In this document: positions 1 to 9,639 of the stretch, piece by piece
Layout: every line of letters starts with the position of its first letter
How positions within the stretch are numbered: the first letter of the stretch is position 1
Origin: Stenotrophomonas indicatrix
GTDB lineage: Bacteria > Pseudomonadota > Gammaproteobacteria > Xanthomonadales > Xanthomonadaceae
DNA: 64,000 nt
Assembly: GCA_041545745.1 (NCBI GenBank)
Contig: CP168152.1
Span: forward strand, 2,850,001-2,914,000
Direction of reading: 5' to 3'
Notes under the pieces: model-generated
What the model was told of the DNA's origin: nothing
What the model saw: only the letters and a program-made list of their open reading frames with translations
Database searches by the model: none
Position numbers and translations under genes: made by a program

Positions 1-297
1 ATCGACCGCGTGGCGGTGGCCGGGCGCACCTTCAAGTACACCGAGAACGGCCCGGTGGGCCTGGCCGGTGGCAAGCGGGTGATCGTGGTCAGCAGCCGTG
101 GCGGCATCTACACCGATTCGCCGGCGGACTTCCAGGAGCCCTTCCTACGCCAGACGTTTGCCTTCTGGGGCATCAACGACATCGAGTTCGTGCGTGCCGA
201 GGGCATCGCCTATTCGCCGCAGCATCGCGAAGACGCCATTGCCGGTGCACTGGCAGCGCTGCCGACGCATGAGGCGGCGGAAGTGGCAGCGGCGTAA
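1..297 (+). CDS. azoR: FMN-dependent NADH-azoreductase, C-terminal part (cut by window edge)
   Basis: The frame is open from the first base, so only the last 98 codons are present. The segment [17 protein letters not shown] followed by a SSRGG loop is typical of the C-terminal half of AzoR-type flavodoxin-fold NAD(P)H dehydrogenases, which reduce azo bonds and quinones using FMN. The later segment with [16 protein letters not shown] fits the end of the same fold. The Ala-rich tail ends in TAA, and an intrinsic terminator follows about 90 bp downstream. Substrate cannot be inferred from the tail alone. Confidence 0.85.
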   Translation: MDRVAVAGRTFKYTENGPVGLAGGKRVIVVSSRGGIYTDSPADFQEPFLRQTFAFWGINDIEFVRAEGIAYSPQHREDAIAGALAALPTHEAAEVAAA

Positions 298-388
298 CCC
301 GTTCCAGCGTTCGGCGCCTCTCTCCCTCGTCTGGGCGCTGAACGCGGGCCGGGATTCCCTCCCCCATCCCGGCCCACCCTACCCTGGC

Positions 389-418
389 GGCCCTGCTTTT
401 GCGGGGCCGTTTTTTTTG
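389..418 (+). terminator. Rho-independent terminator after azoR
   Basis: An 8-bp GC-rich stem (GGCCCTGC / GCGGGGCC, one G-T wobble) closes a TTTT loop and is followed by a run of eight T. It ends the azoreductase transcript and lies just before the ATG at 432. This argues against an earlier start for the next gene, because such a start would fall inside the hairpin. Confidence 0.85.
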
Positions 419-431
419 CCAGCATGAGGCG

Positions 432-782
432 ATGGACTACATCGTGACGGCTGTGCATCGCAGCGAATTTCCGCACCCGATTACCCTGCGCCGTGGGCAG
501 GCGCTGGTGGTGGGCGAGCGTTATGAGGGGCCCGAGGGTTGGGAGGACTGGTTTCTATGCGAGGCCGAGGGGCAACAGCCCGGGTTCGTACCGGCGCCGG
601 TGATCGGTCGCGATGCGCTGGGGGGTGCGTTTGCCACGGAGGACTACTGCGCGCGCGAGCTGGATGTGGACCCGGGGCAGCAGCTGCGGGGTGCGCGCAC
701 GCTCAATGGTTGGGCGTGGTGTGTGCCGGAGAGTGGGGAGTCGGGCTGGGTGCCGCTGGAGAAGCTGCGCGTAGCGGGTTGA
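432..782 (+). CDS. Small SH3-like domain protein
   Basis: Cytoplasmic protein of 116 residues without signal peptide or membrane segment. It contains two repeats with an SH3-like pattern (GWEDWFLCEAEGQQPGFVP and GWAWCVPESGESGWVPLEKL): Trp, then Gly-(F/W)-Val-Pro, as in variant SH3 barrels that mediate peptide binding. I chose the ATG at 432 because an upstream in-frame ATG sits in the azoR terminator. No partner gene is evident; serS follows on the opposite strand behind a repeat cluster. The precise role is unknown. Confidence 0.7.
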   Translation: MDYIVTAVHRSEFPHPITLRRGQALVVGERYEGPEGWEDWFLCEAEGQQPGFVPAPVIGRDALGGAFATEDYCARELDVDPGQQLRGARTLNGWAWCVPESGESGWVPLEKLRVAG

Positions 783-793
783 TGGATTGCGCT

Positions 794-984
794 ATCCACG
801 CATGGCGTGGATCTACTGCAAAGCCCCAGCCCCCTCAGCGCATGGATGCAGCACCGCACAATAGATCCACGCCATGCGTGGATGCCGCACCGCGTCAGTA
901 GATCCACGCCATGCGTGGATGCGGTGCCATGCAAGCATGGCACCCACCAAAGTCAGAGCGATGCCATGCAAGCATGGCCTCTAC
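794..984. repeat. Cluster of five SMAG-type (GTAG) palindromic repeats
   Basis: Three near-identical units have a GATCCACG...CGTGGAT palindrome: 794-816 (GTAG on the minus strand), 861-883 (ATAG variant, plus) and 898-920 (plus). Two further palindromes have a CCATGC-AA-GCATGG core: 923-944 without a clear GTAG, and 961-984 with GTAG on the minus strand. This matches the REP-like SMAG family known from S. maltophilia. The cluster fills the space between convergent genes and could form stem-loops in both transcripts. Confidence 0.8.
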
Positions 985-989
985 CGGGT

Positions 990-2312
<1,323 letters not shown>

Positions 2313-2383
2313 TTATACGGAATTCTGCCGCCCGGTTCATTCCGGTCGTGGCAGAATCGAGGCATTCCGTACTGGTCTGGTCC

Positions 2384-3028
2384 ATGTCTGCTCCCCGTCC
2401 GTCGCCTGCCAAGTCGTTCACCGTGCATATCCCGCGCAACGCCCTGAAGATCGCCGGCATCGCCTTCGGCGTGGGCATCCTGCTGTTCGTGCTGGTCTGG
2501 CTGACCGGTCGCGACAAGGAATTCTTCCGCGCCGACCCGGCCGCACAGACGCCGCAGGAAACCGCCCAGGTGGAACCGCTGCCCGAGCCGCTGGCCGCAG
2601 CCGCGGGCTCCAGCGACATGCCCGACGCCAAGCCGGCCCCGGTGCCGGACGAAGAAGATACGCCGAAGCTGGTGGAGACCGCCCCGCCCCCGCCGCCGGC
2701 CACGGTTGAGCCAGCCCCGTCCGCGCCGGGCACTGCGGCGCCGGCAACCGCCAATGCGCAGCCGATGCCGATTGCCGGCCAGTCGCCGCCGCCGGCCTAT
2801 CCGGCCGCCGCCCTGCGACGCGGTGAAGCAGGCAGCGTGGTGGTGCGGGTGGAGGTGGACGCCACCGGCTACCCGAACAACGTGACGGTGATCCAGCGCA
2901 GCGGTTCGCGTGAACTGGATCGCGCGGCAACGGACGCGGTGCGTCGCTGGCGCTTCAGCCCCGCGGTCAGCAATGGCCAGCCGGTGCCGGGCAGCATTGA
3001 AGTGCCGTTCGATTTCAAGCCGCAGTAA
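2384..3028 (+). CDS. TonB-family energy transducer
   Basis: The 214-residue protein has a short cytoplasmic tail, one membrane helix (about 20-40), a long Pro/Ala/Glu-rich periplasmic segment (about 50-135) and a TonB C-terminal domain (about 137-214) with YPAAALRRGEAGSVVV and RRWRFSPA. TonB proteins couple the inner-membrane proton gradient, through ExbB-ExbD, to outer-membrane receptors. Neither exbB nor exbD is nearby, so this may be an accessory TonB. The frame stays open upstream, but ATG 2384 places the helix correctly and avoids overlap with serS. A second tonB-like gene follows after 118 bp. Confidence 0.85.
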   Translation: MSAPRPSPAKSFTVHIPRNALKIAGIAFGVGILLFVLVWLTGRDKEFFRADPAAQTPQETAQVEPLPEPLAAAAGSSDMPDAKPAPVPDEEDTPKLVETAPPPPPATVEPAPSAPGTAAPATANAQPMPIAGQSPPPAYPAAALRRGEAGSVVVRVEVDATGYPNNVTVIQRSGSRELDRAATDAVRRWRFSPAVSNGQPVPGSIEVPFDFKPQ

Positions 3029-3146
3029 CTGAATGCTTCCCCGCAGAAAAGCTGAACCTTGCAAGTCGCGTTGACGCAATGCTGACACGCTGCGACGCCG
3101 CCTCGGGCAACACTCTGGGCGTCGTTACTGACGTGAGGAGTTTGCG

Positions 3147-3713
3147 ATGACTGCCACCACCCACGAGAACCTTCATTCGCCGCAACTGCAGCAGAATGGC
3201 GCGCTTGAGCCCCGCTCGACCTCTCCTTGGCTGTGGCTGGCCCTGATCGTGGCGATGTTCGCAGCCGCTTTGGTCTGGCTGCGTTTCGCCAGCCATGATG
3301 AGGTTGCGCCGGCGCCGGTAAGCGAGCGCATGCTGCCGGCCACGGAAACGCCGGTTGCTATCGCACCGGCCCCGGCTACGCGCCAGGCCGCGCCTGCGCA
3401 GAGCCAGCGCAAGGCGGCTCCGGCCGTACGAAGCCGTGAGGCGCGCCCGCTGGCAAGCAACAGCAAGCCCAGCTATCCGGCCGCCGCGCTGCGTAGCGGC
3501 GTGCAGGGCAGCGTGGTTGCCAGCTTGAACGTCGATACCCGTGGCAACGTGACCGATGCGGCGATCGTGTCGCGCAGCGGTGAACGCAGCCGTGACCTCG
3601 ACCGTGCCGTGTTGAACACCGTGCAGGGTTGGAAGTTCGAGCCGGCCGTGCATCAGGGCCGCGCCGTGGCCAGCGTCGTGCGCGTACCGGTGGATTTCCG
3701 TACCGAACGTTGA
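3147..3713 (+). CDS. TonB-family energy transducer (second copy)
   Basis: The 188-residue protein has the same design as its neighbour: a membrane helix at about 28-46, a Pro/Ala-rich linker and a TonB C-terminal domain (about 107-186) containing YPAAALRSGVQGSVVA and the GWKFEPA strand. The start has a strong ribosome site (GTGAGGAG six bases before ATG). The two proteins share the domain core but differ in the linker, so they look like an old tandem duplication rather than a recent one. A strong terminator follows. Confidence 0.85.
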   Translation: MTATTHENLHSPQLQQNGALEPRSTSPWLWLALIVAMFAAALVWLRFASHDEVAPAPVSERMLPATETPVAIAPAPATRQAAPAQSQRKAAPAVRSREARPLASNSKPSYPAAALRSGVQGSVVASLNVDTRGNVTDAAIVSRSGERSRDLDRAVLNTVQGWKFEPAVHQGRAVASVVRVPVDFRTER

Positions 3714-3737
3714 TCGCCGGTAACGCCTGAAATGAAA

Positions 3738-3764
3738 ACGGAGGCCTCGGCCTCCGTTTTTTTT
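3738..3764 (+). terminator. Rho-independent terminator after the tonB-like pair
   Basis: A perfect 8-bp stem ACGGAGGC / GCCTCCGT with a CTCG loop is followed directly by eight T. It ends plus-strand transcription of the tonB-like genes. Confidence 0.9.
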
Positions 3765-3776
3765 GTGCGCAGAAGC

Positions 3777-3836
3777 GTGCCAACCAAGGTTGGCCCCTAC
3801 CAGGCCATGTGATCCGCCAGGCCACGCCCGGCGGAT
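3777..3836. repeat. SMAG-type palindromes between tonB-like gene and aroA
   Basis: The first unit (3777-3800) has a GCCAACC/GGTTGGC palindrome with GTAG on the minus strand. The second (about 3811-3836) is an imperfect palindrome with ATCCGCC and GGCGGAT arms around a CACGCC core. They sit between convergent genes, the usual position for these elements. Confidence 0.7.
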
Positions 3837-3846
3837 GTGGTGCCGA

Positions 3847-5154
3847 TCAGGCCAGGTTGAAGCCGGCGCTGCGGGCCAGGCCGTCGAAGTCCGGGAAGGA
3901 CGTTGCGACGTTGGCAATGTCGTTGATGCGTACTTCGCCATGGCTGATCTGGCCGGCAATGGCGAAGGCCATCGCGATCCGATGGTCGCCGTGGCTTTCA
4001 ATGGTGCCACTGCCCAGCGCTACGCCGCCGTGCAGGGTGGCGCCATCTTCGGTTTCGTCCACCTGCATGCCCAGCGTGCGCAGGCCGGTCGCCATCGCCG
4101 CCAGACGATCGGATTCCTTCACCCGCAGTTCGGCAGCGCCGGTCACCACGGTCTGCCCTTCAGCGGCGGCAGCGGCCACGAACAGGGCCGGGAATTCGTC
4201 GATCATGTCCGGCACCAGTTCCTCCGGAATGCGCGCGCCCTTCAGCGGCGCGTAGCGCACCACCAGATCGGCCACCGGTTCGCCACCCTGCTCTGCCGGG
4301 TTCTCTTCGGTGATGTCCGCGCCCATCAGGCGCAGCGCGTGCAGCAGGCCGGTACGGCGCGGATTGAGGCCGACCTGCTTCAGGCGAAGCTCGGAGCCGG
4401 GAATGATGCTGCCAGCGACCAGGAAGAACGCGGCCGAAGAGAAGTCGGCCGGCACCACGATGTCGGTCGCGCGCAGGCGCTGGCCGCCACGCAGGCGGGC
4501 CTTGCCTGGCGAGAACGCGATATCCACGCCGAATGCGGACAGCATGCGCTCGGTGTAGTCGCGGGTCGGGTGCGGCTCGGTGACGCTGGTTTCGCCATGC
4601 GCGTACAGGCCGGCCAGCAGCACGGCGGACTTGATCTGTGCGCTGGCTACCGGCGAGGAAAAGTCGATGCCGTTCAGCGTCTGCCCGCCATGCACGTGCA
4701 GCGGTGGCGTGCCATCTGCCTCGGTGTCGATCTTCGCGCCCATCTGCGACAGAGGACCGGTGACGCGGCGCATCGGACGGCCGGACAGCGATTCGTCGCC
4801 GACCAGCGTGCTGTCGAATGCCTGACCGGCCAGCAGGCCGGCGAGCAGACGCATGCCGGTGCCGGCGTTGCCGCAATCAAGCGGTGCGCTGGGTGCCTGC
4901 AGGCCGTCGATGCCGACGCCGTGCACGATCCGCTGCGATGCGCTGGGAGTTTCGATGCGCACGCCCAACTGACTGAAGATGCGCGCGGTGGCGCGGGTGT
5001 CTTCGCCTTCCAGGAAGCCTTCGATATGCGAGGTGCCATCGGCCAGCGCGGCGAACATCACCGAGCGGTGCGAGACCGACTTGTCGCCGGGAATGGTCAG
5101 GCTGCCCTGCAGGGGCTGGCCCTTGCGGGCGATCCAGTGCTGCGCGTTGCTCAT
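3847..5154 (-). CDS. aroA: 3-phosphoshikimate 1-carboxyvinyltransferase (EPSP synthase), class II-like
   Basis: Sixth step of the shikimate pathway: joins phosphoenolpyruvate to shikimate-3-phosphate. The 435 residues show IPGDKSVSHR (21-30), DCGNAGTGMR (93-102), SAQIK (171-175), the catalytic region DMIDEFPAL (316-324) and RVKESDR (344-350). GDKS and SAQxK are class II signatures (the CP4-like type, as opposed to the E. coli type), but the class II RxHxE motif reads RDYTE (198-202). It is the last gene of a serC-pheA-aroA series on the minus strand, 75 bp after pheA. Confidence 0.96.
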   Translation of the reverse strand: MSNAQHWIARKGQPLQGSLTIPGDKSVSHRSVMFAALADGTSHIEGFLEGEDTRATARIFSQLGVRIETPSASQRIVHGVGIDGLQAPSAPLDCGNAGTGMRLLAGLLAGQAFDSTLVGDESLSGRPMRRVTGPLSQMGAKIDTEADGTPPLHVHGGQTLNGIDFSSPVASAQIKSAVLLAGLYAHGETSVTEPHPTRDYTERMLSAFGVDIAFSPGKARLRGGQRLRATDIVVPADFSSAAFFLVAGSIIPGSELRLKQVGLNPRRTGLLHALRLMGADITEENPAEQGGEPVADLVVRYAPLKGARIPEELVPDMIDEFPALFVAAAAAEGQTVVTGAAELRVKESDRLAAMATGLRTLGMQVDETEDGATLHGGVALGSGTIESHGDHRIAMAFAIAGQISHGEVRINDIANVATSFPDFDGLARSAGFNLA

Positions 5155-5229
5155 CGTTGAATTGTTCCGTAAGCGCCGAGTCGCCGGCGGTGCATCAGGG
5201 GGCGGCGACCGCAGCCGCCGCAGCAGGGA

Positions 5230-6420
5230 TCAGGGCACGGCCACCGGATAGGAGCCAAGCACCTTGATCTGCGCCGAGTGCGCTTCCAGCTCGGCCAATG
5301 CGGCCTGCATCGGCGCGTCGTCGATGTGGCCGGCGAGATCGATGAAGAAGCCGTATTCCCACTTGCCGTGATGCGAGGGCCGCGACTCGATGCGGTTCAT
5401 GCTGATGCCATGGCGCGCGAACGGGCTGAGCACATCGAACAGCGCACCGGGCTTGTCATGGATGAACACCAGCACCGAGGTCCGGTCGTGGCCGGAGGTC
5501 GGGAAGATGTTGCGGCCCACCACCAGGAAACGGGTGGTGTTGTCGGCATCGTTCTGGATCGGCTTGGTGACGACCTTCTTCAGGCCGTACACGTGGCCGG
5601 CGCTCTCGCCGCCGATGGCTGCAGCGTCGTCGGCATTGCGCGCACGGCGCGCGCCTTCGGCGTTGCTGGCGACCGGGATCTTCTCGGCCTTGGGCAGGTT
5701 GGCGCGCATCCATGCCGAGGTCTGCATGAAGGATTGCGGGTGGCCGTAGACGCGCTCGATGTCTTCGATGCGGCCACTGCGCGACATCAGGTACTGCTGT
5801 ACGCGCAGCTCCACTTCGCCGCAGATCTTCAGGTTGGAGGTGAGGAACATGTCCAGCGTGATCTGGATGGTGCCCTGCCCCGAGTTTTCCACCGGCACCA
5901 CGCCGAAATCGGCGTTGCCCGCCTCCACTTCCTGGAACACTTCTTCGATGCTGGCCATCGGCAGGCCCAGCGCCGAGCGGCCGAAGTGCTTTAGCACGGC
6001 CTGCTGGCTGAAGGTACCTTCCGGGCCGAGGTAACCGATTTTCAACGGCTCCTGCTGGGCCAGGCAGGCCGACATGATTTCGCGGTAGACGTGCACCAGC
6101 AGCTCATCGCTGAGCGGGCCTTCGTTGCGGTCCACCACCATGCGCAGCACCTGCGCTTCGCGTTCGGGGCGGTAGTAATCAACGGCGGCGGCGAGTTTGC
6201 CCTTGGCCTTGCCGACCTGGTGGGCGAACTGTGCGCGCTCGGCGATCAGGCTCTGGATGTCACGGTCGATCTGGTCGATCTTCGAACGCACATCGGCCAG
6301 CGCCAGTGGCGCCAGGGTGGGCACCGCGGTTGCCTTCGACTTGCCCTTCGGCTTGGAGGTGGCGCTGTCCTTGGCCGGTTCGGCCTTCTTCGACGCCTTC
6401 TTGCTGGGTTTGCTTGCCAT
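5230..6420 (-). CDS. pheA: Bifunctional chorismate mutase / prephenate dehydratase (P-protein)
   Basis: Converts chorismate to prephenate and then to phenylpyruvate, the precursor of phenylalanine. The 396 residues comprise an AroQ chorismate mutase domain (about 42-125), a prephenate dehydratase domain (about 127-303) with the catalytic TRF triad (296-298), and a C-terminal ACT domain with ESRP (345-348), which binds phenylalanine for feedback inhibition. I chose ATG 6420 because AAGGA lies just upstream; an ATG 48 bases earlier is less likely. Residues 1-40 form an unusual Lys/Ala/Ser/Pro-rich extension before the mutase domain. It starts 51 bp after the serC stop. Confidence 0.96.
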   Translation of the reverse strand: MASKPSKKASKKAEPAKDSATSKPKGKSKATAVPTLAPLALADVRSKIDQIDRDIQSLIAERAQFAHQVGKAKGKLAAAVDYYRPEREAQVLRMVVDRNEGPLSDELLVHVYREIMSACLAQQEPLKIGYLGPEGTFSQQAVLKHFGRSALGLPMASIEEVFQEVEAGNADFGVVPVENSGQGTIQITLDMFLTSNLKICGEVELRVQQYLMSRSGRIEDIERVYGHPQSFMQTSAWMRANLPKAEKIPVASNAEGARRARNADDAAAIGGESAGHVYGLKKVVTKPIQNDADNTTRFLVVGRNIFPTSGHDRTSVLVFIHDKPGALFDVLSPFARHGISMNRIESRPSHHGKWEYGFFIDLAGHIDDAPMQAALAELEAHSAQIKVLGSYPVAVP

Positions 6421-6471
6421 CGGAATTCCTTGTTGCGGGGCGCGCACCCGACGATGCGCGCCGTTCATTGC

Positions 6472-7557
6472 TCAGCCGTGACGCTGCTGGAAATCAGCCA
6501 TGAAGGCGACCAGCGCCTCGGCCCCGGCCAGCGGCATGGCGTTGTAGAGCGACGCACGAATGCCACCGACCACCTTGTGGCCCTTCAACGCCAGCAGGCC
6601 GGCGGCCTTGGCTTCGGCGACGAAGCGGACATCCAGGTCGGTGTTGGGCAGGAAGAACGGGATGTTCATCCGCGAGCGCGCCGAATGCGCGACCTCGTTG
6701 CGATAGAAGCCGCCGGAGGCATCGATGGCGCCGTACACCAGCGCGGCCTTGGCGGCGTTGCGCTTGGCGAACTCGACCACGCCGCCTTCGGCCAGCATCC
6801 ACTTGAACACCAGGCCAGCCAGGTACCAGTTCCAGGTGGGCGGCGTGTTGAGCATGGAATCGCGGGCGACGTGCGAGCGGTAATCGAAGATGTCCGCACG
6901 CGGCTGGCCACTGCGCTCCAGCAGGTCGCGGCGGATGATCATCACCGCGATGCCGACCGGACCCAGGTTCTTCTGCGCACCGGCGTAAATGATGCCGTAG
7001 CGGCGCACGTCCAGCGGCTCGCTGGCGATGGATGAGCTGAAGTCGGCCACCAGCGGCACGTTGCCGGTGTCGGGCACATCACGGAACTCGACGCCGTGAA
7101 TGGTCTCGTTGGCGGTGATGTGCACGTAGGCGGCATCGGGCGAAAGCTGCCAGGCGGCGCGCTCGGGCAGCTGGCGATAGCCTTCGGCCTCGCTGCTGGC
7201 GGCGACGTTGACGTCCACGTAGGGGCTGGCCTGCTTGACTGCGGTCTTGCCCCAGTGGCCGGTGACCACGTAGTCGGCACGCTGGCCGGGGCTGGCGAAG
7301 TTGAGCGGAATCAACGCCTGCTGGGTGGTGGCGCCCCCGGGCAGGAACAGCACTGCATAGTCCTCGGGAATGTCGAGCAGGCGACGCAGGTCGGCCTCGG
7401 CCTCGGCGGCCACGGACATGAATTCCGGACCGCGATGGCTCATTTCCACGATGGAGGCACCGCTACCGTGCCAGTCCAGCATTTCCGCCTGCGCCTGGCG
7501 CAGGACCGATTCCGGCAACGTGGCAGGGCCGGCACTGAAGTTGAACGCGCGCGTCAT
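6472..7557 (-). CDS. serC: Phosphoserine aminotransferase
   Basis: PLP enzyme converting 3-phosphohydroxypyruvate to phosphoserine (serine synthesis); it also serves pyridoxal phosphate synthesis. At 361 residues it has the family length. [11 protein letters not shown] opens the protein, and the PLP lysine is K196 in [14 protein letters not shown] 7557 gives the usual [11 protein letters not shown] start; an in-frame ATG 93 bases upstream encodes sequence unlike the family. It heads the serC-pheA-aroA group. In related bacteria this group is part of a supraoperon that begins with gyrA, which here lies about 37 kb away. Confidence 0.97.
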   Translation of the reverse strand: MTRAFNFSAGPATLPESVLRQAQAEMLDWHGSGASIVEMSHRGPEFMSVAAEAEADLRRLLDIPEDYAVLFLPGGATTQQALIPLNFASPGQRADYVVTGHWGKTAVKQASPYVDVNVAASSEAEGYRQLPERAAWQLSPDAAYVHITANETIHGVEFRDVPDTGNVPLVADFSSSIASEPLDVRRYGIIYAGAQKNLGPVGIAVMIIRRDLLERSGQPRADIFDYRSHVARDSMLNTPPTWNWYLAGLVFKWMLAEGGVVEFAKRNAAKAALVYGAIDASGGFYRNEVAHSARSRMNIPFFLPNTDLDVRFVAEAKAAGLLALKGHKVVGGIRASLYNAMPLAGAEALVAFMADFQQRHG

Positions 7558-7685
7558 GGCACACCTGTGGGGCAAGACCGCTAGTATGCCGCACTGCACC
7601 AGCCTTGCGGCCTTGTGGCGCAAGGGAAATTTGGTTGCATCCGTATCCATTTGCCGCGCGCGGTGCGGGGCCGTGCATGGTCTTG

Positions 7686-7803
7686 GTAGCCGCCAACCTT
7701 GGTTGGCGTACGCCGGCAGGCGTCATGGGTGCGGAGGGAACGTGCCAACCAAGGTTGGCATCTACCAGAGAGAAGGCCGGTAGCGCCGGGCCATGCCCGG
7801 CGG
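7686..7803. repeat. Three SMAG-type palindromes upstream of serC
   Basis: Unit 1 (7686-7707) is GTAG plus a GCCAACCTTGGTTGGC palindrome. Unit 2 (7742-7765) is the inverted arrangement of the same palindrome with GTAG on the minus strand. Unit 3 (7780-7803) is GTAG plus CGCCGGGCCATGCCCGGCG. The first two face each other across about 35 bp and could pair as a longer structure. They lie between serC and the end of the FHA gene, both on the minus strand. Confidence 0.75.
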
Positions 7804-7810
7804 ATGCGGT

Positions 7811-8620
7811 TCAGCGCGCGCCGAACCAGAGCAGCAGGCTGAGCACCGCCGCCAACAGCAACGCACTGCCGAGCAGCCAGGGCCAGCGGCGCACCCGACG
7901 CGGTGCGACCGGCACCATGGGCGCCTGTTCGGCTTCGTCGCTGCCTTCGTCATCGGCCAGCGGCGGGCGTCTGCGCGGGTCATGCGGCACTTCCAGCACG
8001 AACCGGTGCTGGCCATCGAACACCACCTGGTCGCCGGCCTGCAGCCAGCAGTGGCGGACGGCTACGCCGTTGACCCGGGTGCCATCGGCACTGCCCAGGT
8101 CACGCAGCAATACCCGCTCGCCGTGTACTTCCACCCGCGCGTGCTGTTCGGCGAAGGCAGGCTCGTCGATCTCGATGTCGACATCGCTGCCACGGCCGAT
8201 CACCCGCGTGCGCGACAGGGGGTAGCTGCGGCCGTGATGCAGGCCACCGACACCGCGCAGCAGGCGCTGCTCGTCACCGTTGCCTTCAACGCTGGCGGCC
8301 GGCGCCGGTGCCTGCAGCAGGGTGTCGACCTCGCCCTGCAGGACCATTTCCACGCCGTCCACATATACCGCGTCACCGGCCCGCAGCAAGGCCATGCGCC
8401 GTACCGGGCGGCCGTTCACATGAATGCCGCGGATACCGTTGCCGACCTGCAGCCAGAGGCCGCGATCGTCCATGCAGAACTGCGCGAGCAGCAGCGCGCC
8501 GTTGCCGGCATCGCCCAGGCGCACGCTGCCGTTTGCCTGGCGCACGATGCGCTGCACCCCGGGCCGTAGCGGCTGGTCGGGCTGTTGTTGTTGACTGAAG
8601 TGAACTAGCAGGTTCTGCAC
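7811..8620 (-). CDS. Tail-anchored protein with two FHA domains
   Basis: FHA domains bind phosphothreonine peptides. The first copy (about 15-97) is degenerate. The second (about 130-212) keeps the signature residues IGRGSD (141-146), EQHARV (158-163) and SADGTRVNG (177-185). A Pro/acidic linker and basic patch precede one C-terminal membrane helix (about 246-266), so the FHA domains should face the cytosol from the inner membrane. The frame is open far upstream, but that part is antisense to the PHA-granule gene. GTG 8620 is the most likely start: a TAnnnT box (TAGTCT, 8628-8633) lies seven bases before it, suggesting leaderless translation. No kinase or secretion genes adjoin it. Confidence 0.72.
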   Translation of the reverse strand: MQNLLVHFSQQQQPDQPLRPGVQRIVRQANGSVRLGDAGNGALLLAQFCMDDRGLWLQVGNGIRGIHVNGRPVRRMALLRAGDAVYVDGVEMVLQGEVDTLLQAPAPAASVEGNGDEQRLLRGVGGLHHGRSYPLSRTRVIGRGSDVDIEIDEPAFAEQHARVEVHGERVLLRDLGSADGTRVNGVAVRHCWLQAGDQVVFDGQHRFVLEVPHDPRRRPPLADDEGSDEAEQAPMVPVAPRRVRRWPWLLGSALLLAAVLSLLLWFGAR

Positions 8621-8744
8621 GCGGCGCAGACTAGCAGGTTGGCCGCCTACGAAGAAGAACCTGCGATGAGCGCTTGGCGTGGGCGCTGTCGATGCGCACA
8701 ATGCTCGCCCTCTCACTGATCCCCGCCCTGCGCCAGGAGCCTGC

Positions 8745-9020
8745 ATGTCCACCATCGATGTCCGCCACGCCCATACCCTGCCCGACACCCAGGCACGTGA
8801 AGCGATCGAGCAGGTTGCCGCCAAGCTGGGCGAACGCTTCGGCCTGAAGTCGTCGTGGGCCGCCGACGTGTTGAACTTCTCCGGCAGTGGCGTGGACGGT
8901 GCGATCGAACTGCAGCCGGGCGCGGTGCGGGTGACGGCCAAGCTGGGCTTCCTGCTGTCGGCGATGAAGGGCATGGTGGAAAGCGAGATCCAGCGTGTGT
9001 TGAAGGAAAAGCTGGGCTGA
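8745..9020 (+). CDS. Polyhydroxyalkanoic acid system family protein
   Basis: The 91-residue protein MSTIDVRHAHTLPDTQAREAIEQVA belongs, by its spacing and length, to the PHA granule region family (PHA_gran_rgn). Members sit beside phasins and are thought to act at polyester granules. The AGGAG at 8735-8739 fixes the ATG at 8745. The phasin gene follows after 81 bp, probably as one unit. No PHA synthase is in the window, so whether this strain stores polyester is not shown here. Confidence 0.75.
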   Translation: MSTIDVRHAHTLPDTQAREAIEQVAAKLGERFGLKSSWAADVLNFSGSGVDGAIELQPGAVRVTAKLGFLLSAMKGMVESEIQRVLKEKLG

Positions 9021-9101
9021 ACCTGCGCTGCGGCCATCACGGCCCAGCAACGTCGGCGCGCGCTACTCTCGGGGGTAGGCCCAACTCCCACGGGGAATGC
9101 A

Positions 9102-9593
9102 ATGAACCGTTACGAGAATGACGATCGCCGCGACGACGATGCCGGCTTCGGCGACCAGGCAGAACGCTTTTCGCGCAAGCTGAGCGATTCGGCCCAGCAG
9201 GTCTGGCTGGCCGGACTTGGCGCCCTTGGGCGCGCGCAGGCAGAAGGAGGCCGGTTCTTCGATGGCCTGGTGAAGGAAGGCGAAGCCTGGGAAGCCCGCC
9301 GCCGTGAACGCAGCGGCGAGCAGGAACCGGGCTGGCGCGACAACGTCGAGCACTCGCTGGACGAAGCCCGCGAGAAGGCATCCGGAACCTGGGACAAGGT
9401 CAACAAGGCCTTCGATGACCAGGTGCAGGGCGTACTCAAGCGACTGCACGTGCCGACCGCCGATCAGGTGACCGCGCTGGAAGCCCGCATCGATGCCCTG
9501 ACCGCACGCCTGGCCAAGCTGGAACACCGCGCCTCCACCGACGTGGATGCCCCCTCGCCGGGCAGCCACCAGTCACCGGGCAGCACGCCCTGA
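9102..9593 (+). CDS. Phasin family (PHA granule-associated) protein
   Basis: The 163-residue protein is strongly helical and amphipathic. Its central segment SAQQVWLAGLGALGRAQAEG (30-49) is the hallmark of the phaF/phaI-type granule-associated family, which coats polyhydroxyalkanoate inclusions. A C-terminal coiled-coil piece (about 115-143, ADQVTALEARIDALTARLAK) probably mediates oligomerisation, and the tail is Pro/Ser-rich. It lacks the long Lys/Ala-rich DNA-binding tail of PhaF. A hairpin with a T run follows 47 bp after the stop. Confidence 0.8.
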   Translation: MNRYENDDRRDDDAGFGDQAERFSRKLSDSAQQVWLAGLGALGRAQAEGGRFFDGLVKEGEAWEARRRERSGEQEPGWRDNVEHSLDEAREKASGTWDKVNKAFDDQVQGVLKRLHVPTADQVTALEARIDALTARLAKLEHRASTDVDAPSPGSHQSPGSTP

Positions 9594-9639
9594 ACCGCCT
9601 TTGTTGCAACGCAATAAATTTTCGTTGACAATCGCGTAG

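Noticed and set aside
794..984. Repeat cluster as a CRISPR array
   Set aside because: Units are palindromic, vary in orientation and spacing, have no constant-length spacers, and there are no cas genes.
8621..9091. Upstream extension of the FHA gene through the PHA-granule gene
   Set aside because: The extension is antisense to a well-supported gene with its own ribosome site, and its sequence is unlike any FHA protein.
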